This document shows, piece after piece, positions 25,289 to 33,622 of a stretch of DNA of 64,000 bases. The stretch is taken from NCBI RefSeq assembly GCF_003293745.1, contig NZ_PTLZ01000001.1:310001-374000 (forward strand), in the 5' to 3' direction. How positions within the stretch are numbered: the first letter of the stretch is position 1; every line of letters starts with the position of its first letter. The notes under the pieces are model-generated. The model was not told the DNA's origin and did not search any database. It saw nothing but the letters and a program-made list of their open reading frames with translations. This DNA comes from Herminiimonas fonticola. Lineage in GTDB: Bacteria; Pseudomonadota; Gammaproteobacteria; Burkholderiales; Burkholderiaceae_D. The position numbers were made by a program, and so were the translations under genes.

Positions 25289-26956
25289 TTAGGTCGTCAA
25301 AGGCTTATAGCGGATACGCTTAGGCTTCGCACCTTCTTCACCCAGACGCTTGCGTTTGTCTGCTTCATATTCCTGATAGTTACCATCGAAGAAGGACACT
25401 TGCGAATTGCCTTCGAAGGCGAGGATGTGCGTCGCGATACGATCGAGGAACCAGCGATCATGTGAAATCACCATAACGCTGCCGGCGAATTCCAGCAAAG
25501 CATCTTCCAGCGCGCGCAGGGTTTCCACGTCGAGATCGTTGGACGGTTCATCGAGCAGCAAGACGTTGCCGCCCTTCAATAGGGTTTTCGCCAGATGCAG
25601 ACGACCGCGTTCACCGCCGGACAGGTTGCCCACGATCTTTTGCTGGTCGCCACCCTTGAAGTTGAAGCGACCGAGATAGGCACGTGACGGCATTTCGAAA
25701 CGACCCACGCTCAGAATATCGGCGCCGCCGGAGACATCGTCGAATACGGTTTTGCTGTTGGCGAGATCGTCGCGTGACTGATCGACCAGCGAAACTTTTG
25801 CCGTTTGTCCGATGACGACTTCGCCGCTGTCCGGCTTGTCGAGGCCGGCGATCATTTTGAATAGCGTTGATTTACCGGCACCGTTAGGGCCGATGATGCC
25901 GACGATCGCGCCAGGTGGCACGGTGAATGACAGGTTGTCGATCAACAGGCGATCACCGAATGCTTTAGATACATTCTTGAATTCAATGACTTCGTTGCCC
26001 AGACGCTCGGCGACAGGGATGAAGATTTCCTGCGTTTCGTTGCGCTTCTGGTATTCGTGTTCCGACAATTCGTTGAAGCGTGCCAGACGCGCTTTCGATT
26101 TGGCCTGACGCGCCTTCGGATTTTGACGCGACCATTCCAGTTCTTTCTGTAATGCTTTTTGGCGTGCAGATTCTGTCGATTCTTCCTGCTTCAAACGTGC
26201 CTGTTTCTGATCCAGCCACGATGAGTAATTGCCTTTCCACGGAATGCCGCTACCGCGATCGAGCTCAAGTATCCACTCGGCTGCGTTGTCGAGGAAGTAG
26301 CGATCATGGGTGATGCCGACCACAGTGCCCGGGAAGCGCAGCAGAAATTGCTCCAGCCATTCAACCGATTCTGCATCCAGATGGTTGGTAGGTTCATCGA
26401 GCAACAACATGTCGGGTTTGGACAGCAGCAGTTTGCACAATGCGACGCGGCGCTTTTCACCGCCAGACAGCACGGCGATCTTGGCGTCCCATGGTGGCAG
26501 GCGCAGTGCATCGGCAGCCATTTCCAGTTGCTGTTCAGGATTGTCACCTGCAGCAGTCGAGATGATCGCTTCCAGTCGGCCTTGTTCTGCGGCGAGCGCA
26601 TCGAAGTCTGCATCTTCTTCGGCATAGGCAGCATAGACCGCTTCTAGTAGTGCTTTCGCTTCGAATACTTCGCCGAGGCCGGATTCGACTTCCTGACGTA
26701 CGGTTTTTTCCGGATCGAGTTGCGGTTCTTGCGGCAGGTAACCGATGTTCAAGCCCGGCATCGGGCGCGCTTCGCCCTGGATGTCGGTATCGAGGCCGGC
26801 CATGATTTTCAGCAAGGTCGATTTACCGGAGCCATTGGTGCCCAGTACGCCGATTTTTGCGCCAGGGAAGAAGGACAGTGAAATGTCTTTCAGGATCTGA
26901 CGTTTAGGGGGAACGATTTTCCCCACGCGATTCATTGTGTAGACGTAATTTGCCAT
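25289..26956 (-). CDS. ettA: ABC-F protein EttA (energy-dependent translational throttle)
   Basis: A 555-residue soluble ABC-F ATPase from the ATG at 26956 (MANYVYTMNRV, as in homologues; the frame runs on to 27016). It has two nucleotide-binding domains: Walker A GTNGSGKST (about 40) and GPNGAGKST (about 358), and signatures LSGGEKRR and LSGGERGR. Both Walker B motifs are followed by DEPTN and DEPSN. Between them is the EttA linker with basic residues (SARQKALQKELEWSRQNPK region). EttA binds the ribosomal E site and gates entry into elongation according to ADP/ATP ratio. It is divergent from kup. Confidence 0.95.
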   Translation of the reverse strand: MANYVYTMNRVGKIVPPKRQILKDISLSFFPGAKIGVLGTNGSGKSTLLKIMAGLDTDIQGEARPMPGLNIGYLPQEPQLDPEKTVRQEVESGLGEVFEAKALLEAVYAAYAEEDADFDALAAEQGRLEAIISTAAGDNPEQQLEMAADALRLPPWDAKIAVLSGGEKRRVALCKLLLSKPDMLLLDEPTNHLDAESVEWLEQFLLRFPGTVVGITHDRYFLDNAAEWILELDRGSGIPWKGNYSSWLDQKQARLKQEESTESARQKALQKELEWSRQNPKARQAKSKARLARFNELSEHEYQKRNETQEIFIPVAERLGNEVIEFKNVSKAFGDRLLIDNLSFTVPPGAIVGIIGPNGAGKSTLFKMIAGLDKPDSGEVVIGQTAKVSLVDQSRDDLANSKTVFDDVSGGADILSVGRFEMPSRAYLGRFNFKGGDQQKIVGNLSGGERGRLHLAKTLLKGGNVLLLDEPSNDLDVETLRALEDALLEFAGSVMVISHDRWFLDRIATHILAFEGNSQVSFFDGNYQEYEADKRKRLGEEGAKPKRIRYKPLTT

Positions 26957-27175
26957 GTTTATTTTCAATAAGGAGTTGCTTGCGGAAAGTGGCTGCAAGG
27001 ATAACCGATATCGCAAGGACTGCGATTACAGACCGAATATTTTCCGGTTTGTAAATACGGGCGAACATGATTCAACGCCAACGCAACACCGGGGATGCAA
27101 GCGCTTCGTTTTTCTTGCATTATGGAGGTCATTATCCTATTGTGCGATGCACAATCCCCTCTAAGAGAGCACTCT

Positions 27176-29053
27176 TTGTCTTCACCAGATAAAAAAAGCA
27201 GCCTCGCTGCATTGACGCTGGGCGCCGTCGGCATCGTCTATGGCGACATCGGTACCAGCCCTTTATATACGATGAAAGAAGTGTTCTCTGAAGAACACGG
27301 CCTTGCGCTAACACCTGAAAATCTGCTCGGCGTTGTCTCGCTGATCGTCTGGGGCTTGATCATCATCGTTTCACTTAAATACGTCACGCTGGTGTTGCGC
27401 GCAAACAATCGCGGCGAAGGCGGCATCATGGCGCTGATGGCGCTGGCGCTTTCTTCTGTGACCAAACATTCGCGCTGGTATTTTCCGCTGATGGTTATGG
27501 GCTTGTTCGGCGCGACGCTGTTCTATGGCGATAGTGTGATTACGCCGGCGATTTCTGTGTTGTCCGCCGTCGAAGGTTTGAGCGTGGCGACTTCCGCCTT
27601 CGATCCGTATGTCGTGCCATTGACGGTTGCCGTGCTGGTTGCCTTGTATTCATTGCAGGCAAGAGGCACCGCCGGCATCGGAAAATGGTTTGGTCCCATC
27701 ATGGTGATGTGGTTTGGTGCACTGGCGACAATGGGTGTGATCAATATCGTTGAAGCACCGGAAATTCTCGCCGCGTTGAATCCCTGGTATGCGCTGCATT
27801 TCCTGGAAGGGAACAAGCTGCTCGCGTTTATTTCACTAGGCGCGGTCGTGTTGGCGTTCACCGGCGCGGAAGCGTTGTATGCAGACATGGGTCACTTCGG
27901 CGCGAAGCCGATACGCATGGCGTGGTTCATGGTGGCCTTTCCGGCGCTGGCTTTGAATTATCTGGGTCAAGGCGCTTTGTTGTTATTGAATCCATCCGCA
28001 GTCAGCAATCCTTTCTATCAACAGCTGGGCCCGTGGAGCGTATATCCCTTGGTCGTGCTGGCAACGATGGCAGCGATCATTGCATCGCAAGCGACGATCT
28101 CGGGCACCTTCTCGATGACCAAGCAGGCGATTGCGCTGGGTTTCCTGCCGCGCATGAAAATCGAATTCACATCGGCCAGCCAGATCGGCCAGATTTACAT
28201 TCCGGCTGTGAACTGGTTGCAAATGGTTGTCGTGTTGATGGCGGTGATCGGCTTCGGTTCTTCATCCGATCTCGCTGCGGCTTACGGTATCGCGGTGACG
28301 GCGACGATGCTGGTGACGACTATCCTGACCTTCTTCGTGATTCGTTATCGCTGGCATTACAACCTGATCCTTTGTTTTGCCGCTACCGGATTTTTCCTGG
28401 TGATCGACGTCGCTTATTTCTCGGCGAATATGTTGAAGCTGTTTCACGGTGGCTGGTTCCCGCTGTTGCTGGGTTCCTTCCTGTTCACGATGATGCTGAC
28501 CTGGAAGCGTGGCCGCGAACTGGTGTTCGAGAATCTGCAAAAGCATGCGATTCCACTGGAAGATTTTTTGGCCTCGCTGTTTATTTCGCCGCCGGTGCGT
28601 GTCCCGGGTACTGCGATTTTCCTGCGTGGTGAATCGGACGGCGTGCCGCATGCGATGTTGCATAATCTGTCGCACAACAAGGTACTGCACGAACGCGTGG
28701 TGTTCCTGACTGTGTTGATGCAGGAAGTACCGTATGTGCCGGAAGAAGATCAGGTCCGTATCGAGGTGCTGGGCAACGAGTGTTATCAGATGAATGTGAC
28801 GTACGGCTTCAAGAATGTGCCGGATATTCCTTTGGCACTTGAGCTGGCGAAAGATCAGGGACTGGAATTCGAGATGATGGAAACCTCGTTCTTCATCGCG
28901 CGCCAGACAGTTGTAGCCAATCCGGTACGCGGCATGGCTTTGTGGCGCGAACATATTTTCGTCGCGATGTCACGCCATGCACGCGGTGCAGCCGACTATT
29001 ATCAAATCCCATCGAACCGCGTGATCGAACTTGGTACCAAGGTTGAGATTTAA
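27176..29053 (+). CDS. kup: Low-affinity potassium uptake protein Kup
   Basis: A 625-residue K+:H+ symporter. The start is taken as the TTG at 27176, which gives a protein beginning SSPDKKSSL and a length close to E. coli Kup (622), with AAGAGAG just upstream. ATG codons at 27095 and 27122 are in frame but add residues foreign to the family. The signature GDIGTSPLYT is near residue 21. Twelve membrane helices span about 10-450, and a cytoplasmic C-terminal domain (about 455-625) is complete. It is followed by a terminator. Confidence 0.95.
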   Translation: MSSPDKKSSLAALTLGAVGIVYGDIGTSPLYTMKEVFSEEHGLALTPENLLGVVSLIVWGLIIIVSLKYVTLVLRANNRGEGGIMALMALALSSVTKHSRWYFPLMVMGLFGATLFYGDSVITPAISVLSAVEGLSVATSAFDPYVVPLTVAVLVALYSLQARGTAGIGKWFGPIMVMWFGALATMGVINIVEAPEILAALNPWYALHFLEGNKLLAFISLGAVVLAFTGAEALYADMGHFGAKPIRMAWFMVAFPALALNYLGQGALLLLNPSAVSNPFYQQLGPWSVYPLVVLATMAAIIASQATISGTFSMTKQAIALGFLPRMKIEFTSASQIGQIYIPAVNWLQMVVVLMAVIGFGSSSDLAAAYGIAVTATMLVTTILTFFVIRYRWHYNLILCFAATGFFLVIDVAYFSANMLKLFHGGWFPLLLGSFLFTMMLTWKRGRELVFENLQKHAIPLEDFLASLFISPPVRVPGTAIFLRGESDGVPHAMLHNLSHNKVLHERVVFLTVLMQEVPYVPEEDQVRIEVLGNECYQMNVTYGFKNVPDIPLALELAKDQGLEFEMMETSFFIARQTVVANPVRGMALWREHIFVAMSRHARGAADYYQIPSNRVIELGTKVEI

Positions 29054-29087
29054 GCGCGCAGTCTTGGCTGGCTGGAAATCGATGTAA

Positions 29088-29120
29088 TAAAAAAGGACGG
29101 CGATGCCGTCCTTTTTTATT
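29088..29120. terminator. Bidirectional rho-independent terminator
   Basis: AAAAAAGGACGGC/GCCGTCCTTTTTT with a three-base loop, between the convergent kup and rarD genes. Confidence 0.92.
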
Positions 29121-29125
29121 TAATT

Positions 29126-30010
29126 TTATGATGATTTCTTCGGGCGGCCGTAAGTGAACCACAGCCCGTCTACAGTGTAGAAAATCAGCGCAAGCCAGAT
29201 CGCCGCAAAGCCGATCAGGCGCGCGCCGCCGAATGGCTCGTGATACAACCAGATGCCGGCCAGCAGTTGCAGCGAAGGCGTGATGTACTGCATCAAGCCC
29301 ATCGTGGAAAGCGGCACCAGGCGTGCAGCCGCCGCGAACATCAGCAGCGGTATTGCAGTAATCGGGCCGGATGCAATCATCAGCCACTTGGTCGTCGCCG
29401 ATGCGTCGACGAATCCGTGCGCGCCCTGCGATATCATGAATATCAGGGAAATCACCGCCAACGGAAACAGCAACATGGTCTCCAGCGACAAGCCTTCCAG
29501 CGTCCCCAGTGATGCGGTTTTGCGCAGCAGGCCATACAGGCCGAAGGTAATGCCTATCAACAGGCTGATCCACGGCGGATGACCGCTTTGCCACGTCAGC
29601 CACAGCACGCCAAGTGCTGCGATACCAACCGCCATCCACTGCAATATGCGCAGTCGCTCTTTCAAAATGACAGAACCCAGCAACACATTGACTAGCGGCG
29701 TCATGAAGTAACCCAGGCTTGCATCGACTACGCGATCCTGATTGACGGCCCAGATGTACAGAAACCAGTTGCTCGACAACAGCAGCGCACTCGCCGTGAA
29801 GCCGGCCAATACTTTTGGTTGTTTCAAGACCGGCCCCAGCCATGCCCATTGCTTGCGTAGGCTCAGCACAATCGCGAGAAACGCCAAGGCCCACACCATC
29901 CGATACATCAGGACTTCCATCGGTGGAATTTCCTGCAGCGACTTGAAGTAAATCGGGAACATGCCCCAGATCACGTAAGCGCAGAGGGCGTAAAGAATGC
30001 CGGGATTCAT
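29126..30010 (-). CDS. rarD: RarD-family EamA-type permease
   Basis: A 294-residue protein with ten membrane helices, from the ATG at 30010 giving MNPGILYAL as in RarD; the open frame to 30082 adds unrelated residues. Family features are YVIWGMFPIYFK (about 10-21) near the first helix, SSNWFLYIWAVN (about 78-89) and QYITPSLQLLAGIWLYHEP (segment QYITPSLQ, about 239-246). RarD proteins are drug/metabolite-transporter superfamily members of unknown substrate. Confidence 0.92.
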   Translation of the reverse strand: MNPGILYALCAYVIWGMFPIYFKSLQEIPPMEVLMYRMVWALAFLAIVLSLRKQWAWLGPVLKQPKVLAGFTASALLLSSNWFLYIWAVNQDRVVDASLGYFMTPLVNVLLGSVILKERLRILQWMAVGIAALGVLWLTWQSGHPPWISLLIGITFGLYGLLRKTASLGTLEGLSLETMLLFPLAVISLIFMISQGAHGFVDASATTKWLMIASGPITAIPLLMFAAAARLVPLSTMGLMQYITPSLQLLAGIWLYHEPFGGARLIGFAAIWLALIFYTVDGLWFTYGRPKKSS

Positions 30011-30195
30011 GGCGGGGTCGCTGGTAGAAAATGACGGAGGCGCTGCAATTATGGCAATGAGTTGCTGCGGCGAAGAATACAAGCCTCGGATTATCCCAGC
30101 AATTGCACAGGCTTGCTGACGGGCTACGGTGGTGTTGGAATGCTATGAAAATATCGCGCTGGCTCGGGGATCGTGAAGCCGGCCGGGACAACAAT

Positions 30196-31278
30196 TTAGT
30201 TCTCGGCTGGCTCGTCGAAGAAAAACTCAATCGAGTCGGATTTTCTGTCGGCATGCAGGTGGCCTTGATCAAGCAGCGCTTCGTATTGGCACACTTGATT
30301 GCGGCCATGATCCTTGGCGTAATACAAGGCTTGATCGGCATGGCCGAGAATGACGACGGGTGTTTCTTGCGAGATGCTGGCAAAACCGACACTGACCGTG
30401 ATTTGGCCCACTTGCGGAAATGCGTGCTGCTCGATATTTTCGCGGAAGCGCTCGAATACCATTTGCGCATCAGCCAATGTGGCCGAACGCAGCAACACCA
30501 CAAATTCTTCGCCACCAAAACGAAATACGCGATCTTGCGAGCGGAACGATGAGCGCAATACATTGGCAACCAGGATCAATACTTCATCGCCGTACAAATG
30601 ACCGAACACATCGTTGACGCGTTTGAAATGATCGATGTCGATCACGGCCAGCCATTGCGATTTGATCTCGCTGTGATGGCGGCGTTCACCGTCGTCGCGG
30701 TGCGATGATTCCTGCGGTCTGGCGTGAACCATGCGCGCGAATTTTTCATCGAAGGTTTTGCGATTCAGCAAACCTGTCAGTGAATCGCGTTCGCTGTAAT
30801 CGAGCAGACTTTGATAGTTGCGATAGACGCTGAGTATGCCTTCCATTACCTGCAGCATCTGCGGCGTGAATGAAGTCTCGTGCACGATTTCCAGACAGGT
30901 CGATACTTTGTCGTTTTGCCAGATCGGAATCCACAACGCGTGCTGGCCATCGGGCCGTACTTCTTCCAGGCGATTCTTGCGTTGTGCGATACACGCGACC
31001 AGCCCCGGATAATTCACGATCGGTTCGCCAGCTATTTCGGAAGCGGAGGTTTCTTCATCCACGGTTTGTACTTTGCCGTCGATGATCCACACGCGTGGGC
31101 GTATCAGCAGATCGCCACGCGACTGAAATAATTCCATGACGCGCGCACGATGTACGCCGATCATGTTCAGCAATGCAGTCATCACGGAGATGTCTAGCAA
31201 GTCATGATCGCGATGGCCGGTGATCTCTACCAGATGATCCAGCAGAGATCCCATCATCAAAGGTTCACTCTTGGTCAC
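30196..31278 (-). CDS. Diguanylate cyclase with N-terminal GAF-like sensor
   Basis: A 360-residue soluble protein. The N-terminal half (about 1-165) looks like a GAF-type ligand-binding domain and has no membrane segment. The C-terminal GGDEF domain (about 175-330) has an intact GGEEF active site (about 264). The product-inhibition site RSQD sits exactly nine residues upstream, so it should be an active, feedback-inhibited c-di-GMP synthase. The C-terminal tail has acidic DEPAEN. No phosphodiesterase domain is present. It is monocistronic. Confidence 0.9.
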   Translation of the reverse strand: MTKSEPLMMGSLLDHLVEITGHRDHDLLDISVMTALLNMIGVHRARVMELFQSRGDLLIRPRVWIIDGKVQTVDEETSASEIAGEPIVNYPGLVACIAQRKNRLEEVRPDGQHALWIPIWQNDKVSTCLEIVHETSFTPQMLQVMEGILSVYRNYQSLLDYSERDSLTGLLNRKTFDEKFARMVHARPQESSHRDDGERRHHSEIKSQWLAVIDIDHFKRVNDVFGHLYGDEVLILVANVLRSSFRSQDRVFRFGGEEFVVLLRSATLADAQMVFERFRENIEQHAFPQVGQITVSVGFASISQETPVVILGHADQALYYAKDHGRNQVCQYEALLDQGHLHADRKSDSIEFFFDEPAEN

Positions 31279-31726
31279 AAGATGCCCATGCCGAAACGGT
31301 GATCAGTATTAATGTGATGCATCTGTGTGAACATGAGGGCGTGACTTCAAGAAAAATTTCTATTAAGAAAAGCTAATTTCAAGAGCGTAAAAAAGGCCAA
31401 CTGATTGATTTATATATTTTTTATCGCCAAATCAGAGTGAACTATTTTATCTGAATACCCTGAGGTAACATCATTAGTTGATAGCGGGTAACTATATTTT
31501 ACGTTTGTCATTTTCCCCTGCTATGACGTGAATGACAGAGCTGCAACACATGATTTCAAAAATGTAACAAATATATTTCCATGTGGAAATATATTTGAGG
31601 CTAATGCATGATGCAGGATGAAATTGCTGCACAAAATTGATGTGCTTGCGGGCAATTTGGATGGCGATTTTTGGTCGTTCTTCGAATTAATTTCTTGTTT
31701 GACTATGCTGTCGCGAAGACAATAAC
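31279..31726. other. AT-rich intergenic region with a 30-bp palindrome
   Basis: About 450 bp between divergent genes, clearly richer in A and T than the surroundings. No ORF with a ribosome binding site or RNA gene was seen. The only structured element is the palindrome at 31568-31597, listed separately. Confidence 0.5.
31568..31597. repeat. Perfect 14-bp palindromic arms, operator-like
   Basis: CAAATATATTTCCA and its exact reverse complement are separated by two bases. The symmetry, AT-rich core and position 130 bases upstream of the next gene suggest a dimeric-regulator binding site; there is no T run for termination. Confidence 0.55.
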
Positions 31727-32179
31727 GTGAAATTTCTTGAGCGCCGCCGGCGTTCTTTTTTTGTGGAGCAAGGCATGTTTATTCTTTTGCTGGTGGTCAC
31801 CTTGTTGATTGCTATCGGCATTTCGATTGCAGTGATGCAGGCGTTTGCCAAACCCTTGAACGCGATTCTGTATCGGATTATTGCCGATGAAATCAGCGCT
31901 GCATGGCTCAAGTATCTGAAGTTTGCGATTCTGGTGGTGGGTGTTTCATCCGGTGTGCGCGTACGCGAATTCGAGAAATATATTTCGCCATCGCGTTGGG
32001 ATAAGGATGCAAAGGTGGTCGAGTTCACCACGCAGCGTTGGGTGCTGGAGTTGTATCAAACCGCGATAGAAACATTGCAAGGCATCGCGTGGATGTTGCT
32101 GGTGTTCTTCATGTTTGCACTGATCGCCTATGTGATCGTGCGGATTGCTGAAACCAAAATGGGTGAGCCGAAAAAATAA
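31727..32179 (+). CDS. Unknown inner-membrane protein
   Basis: A 150-residue protein that I do not recognise. The N-terminus is strongly basic (MKFLERRRR). Membrane helices are at about 16-42, probably 58-76 (weak), and 118-142. The middle (about 76-110) is soluble and contains WDKDAKVVEF and a Trp-rich end. It has a GTGA-rich start region without a strong ribosome binding site; the ATG at 31727 is the only reasonable start. It stands alone between a palindrome-bearing AT-rich region and the copper island. Confidence 0.7.
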   Translation: MKFLERRRRSFFVEQGMFILLLVVTLLIAIGISIAVMQAFAKPLNAILYRIIADEISAAWLKYLKFAILVVGVSSGVRVREFEKYISPSRWDKDAKVVEFTTQRWVLELYQTAIETLQGIAWMLLVFFMFALIAYVIVRIAETKMGEPKK

Positions 32180-32201
32180 GCAGGTTTATTTAGAAGTTTC
32201 C

Positions 32202-32232
32202 TTGACCTTCCTACAATGGGAAGCAATAGAGT
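32202..32232 (+). promoter_or_regulatory. CueR-type promoter/operator of the copZ-like gene
   Basis: -35 TTGACC (32202-32207) and -10 TAGAGT (32227-32232) are separated by a 19-base spacer, the long spacing typical of MerR-family promoters. The spacer carries the dyad CCTTCC-N7-GGAAG, matching CueR boxes in front of E. coli copA. The cueR gene lies just downstream of the target. Confidence 0.85.
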
Positions 32233-32264
32233 GAACATGTCGGTTCACTATAAGGAGGGCAGTC

Positions 32265-32471
32265 ATGTATGAATTGCAGGTTGAAGAAATGAGTTGTGGC
32301 CATTGCGCCAGCACAGTGACGAAATCGGTACAGGCAGTCGATGCGCAAGCCAGGGTGGAAGTTGATCTTGCGCTGCGCAAAGTGCGGGTGCAGTCCACAG
32401 CGGAATTGGACAAGATTGCCGCTGCGATTGTGGCGGCCGGTTATCCGGTAGTTGCAAGCACGACGGTTTAA
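32265..32471 (+). CDS. copZ: Copper chaperone / heavy-metal-associated domain protein
   Basis: A 68-residue single HMA domain with the metal site MSCGHC (about 9-14), a ferredoxin-like fold and the C-terminal GYPVV strand. It delivers Cu(I) to a P-type ATPase in the family paradigm. AAGGAGG sits 8 bases before the ATG. It is controlled by the CueR-type promoter just upstream and shares a terminator with the convergent cueR. No copper ATPase is present in this window. Confidence 0.88.
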   Translation: MYELQVEEMSCGHCASTVTKSVQAVDAQARVEVDLALRKVRVQSTAELDKIAAAIVAAGYPVVASTTV

Positions 32472-32485
32472 TTCGCAGTCGTAAA

Positions 32486-32524
32486 TAAAAAAGCGAGCGG
32501 TGATGAGCCGGCTCGCTTTTTTAT
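32486..32524. terminator. Bidirectional rho-independent terminator
   Basis: AAAAAAGCGAGC/GCTCGCTTTTTT with an inner hairpin, between the convergent copZ-like gene and cueR. Confidence 0.9.
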
Positions 32525-32548
32525 TGTCCGTCTTGTTGGTGCAAATTC

Positions 32549-32971
32549 TTACTGGTGGCAGGCATCACGTTCCGCGCCGTCATTTTCTTGCGCCAAGCCG
32601 CGCAAGATAGGGCAATCGGCGCGTGCATCGCCTGAGCAGGATTGCGCCAGATCCTGCAGCGTATCGCGCATTTCGCTTAATTCAGTGATGCGTTTTTCCA
32701 GATCGGCGACATGCATCAATGCAATCGCCTTGACATCAGCACTGGCGCGATGCGAGTCATTCCACAGCGAAAGCAGATCACGGATCTGATCCAGCGAAAA
32801 CCCCAGCGATCGCCCGCGCTTGATAAAACGCAAGGTATGCAGATCGCTGCCGTTATAAGTGCGATAGCCGGCATCGGTACGCGTACTTTGTTTGATCAAA
32901 TTGATGGATTCGTAGTGACGAATCATCTTTGCGGAAATGCCGGAGGCGCTGGCGGCTTGACCGATGTTCAT
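32549..32971 (-). CDS. cueR: Cu(I)-responsive MerR-family regulator CueR
   Basis: A 140-residue MerR-family activator: winged helix-turn-helix MNIGQAASASGISAKMIRHYE (core SAKMIRHYE, about 13-21), the coiled-coil dimerisation helix (about 78-108), and the metal-binding loop with two Cys in CSGDARADCP, spaced as in CueR (C-x7-C). A Ser in the helix-turn junction, rather than a third Cys, argues for a monovalent metal sensor. Its C-terminus is His/Cys rich. The matching operator lies in front of the convergent copZ-like gene. Confidence 0.93.
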   Translation of the reverse strand: MNIGQAASASGISAKMIRHYESINLIKQSTRTDAGYRTYNGSDLHTLRFIKRGRSLGFSLDQIRDLLSLWNDSHRASADVKAIALMHVADLEKRITELSEMRDTLQDLAQSCSGDARADCPILRGLAQENDGAERDACHQ

Positions 32972-33050
32972 GATGTTCCTTTTCTAATTGCCGACTTTGT
33001 AGGGCTGCTGTTTTGCTATTGCCTTATTGCTGGCGGTACAAATGCTGACC

Positions 33051-33386
33051 TTAATCAACGCCACGATAGCGTGGGTCAGGCGAGATGTAAGCAATGATGG
33101 AGCGCTGCAATAAGCCGGGCGGCGCTACAAGTTTCAGGTCAAAGGAGGATACGGTGAAGCCAACATAAAAGTCCCAAGCGAACGATTTGTCGCCGACTAT
33201 GAAATTAATGATTTCACCGCCTTCTACATTGACCCATTTGGTTTCAGGAGTAATCACAATGGTGCGCGTTGCTGCGGTTGACGGGGCTGCGTTACCGAGC
33301 AGGTCTATGCGTGTGGACTGCGATGATGCCGGCATGCTGAATGCCATCAGCGCAGTAAAAACAAGAATAAGTGATCGGATCAGCAT
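33051..33386 (-). CDS. CzcE-like periplasmic heavy-metal protein
   Basis: A 111-residue secreted protein from the ATG at 33386 (GGAG 7 bases upstream; the frame extends to 33410). The signal peptide covers about 1-22, ending SSQS. The mature part resembles CzcE: RIDLLGNAA (about 24-32), VITPETKWVNVEGGE (about 42-56), FDLKLVAPPG and the C-terminal YISPDPRYRG. CzcE in Cupriavidus binds copper in the periplasm. It is next to cueR, extending the copper island, but no CueR-type promoter was seen for it. Confidence 0.8.
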   Translation of the reverse strand: MLIRSLILVFTALMAFSMPASSQSTRIDLLGNAAPSTAATRTIVITPETKWVNVEGGEIINFIVGDKSFAWDFYVGFTVSSFDLKLVAPPGLLQRSIIAYISPDPRYRGVD

Positions 33387-33622
33387 GGTTATCTCCATTC
33401 GTAACGACAATACATACTTAGAGAACGCGAACCGGCGCCGGTTCCTCTCTTCAGCCGCTTATTATCTACCTATGATTCCAGGTCTGCTTGTTGATATAAG
33501 TTTTTGAACTATCCATAGCCGAAATGGATTATTTACATTCATAGTCGAGATGACTAACATCGCTTTGTAATGTCGGTCGCGCATACGACCAGTCTCACCA
33601 CCAGTTTTCCTGAAAGCACATC

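Noticed and set aside
28893-30569. 558-codon minus-strand frame spanning the kup terminator and rarD
   Set aside because: It crosses the 3' end of kup, a strong terminator and rarD in another frame; translation is low in order and lacks any domain.
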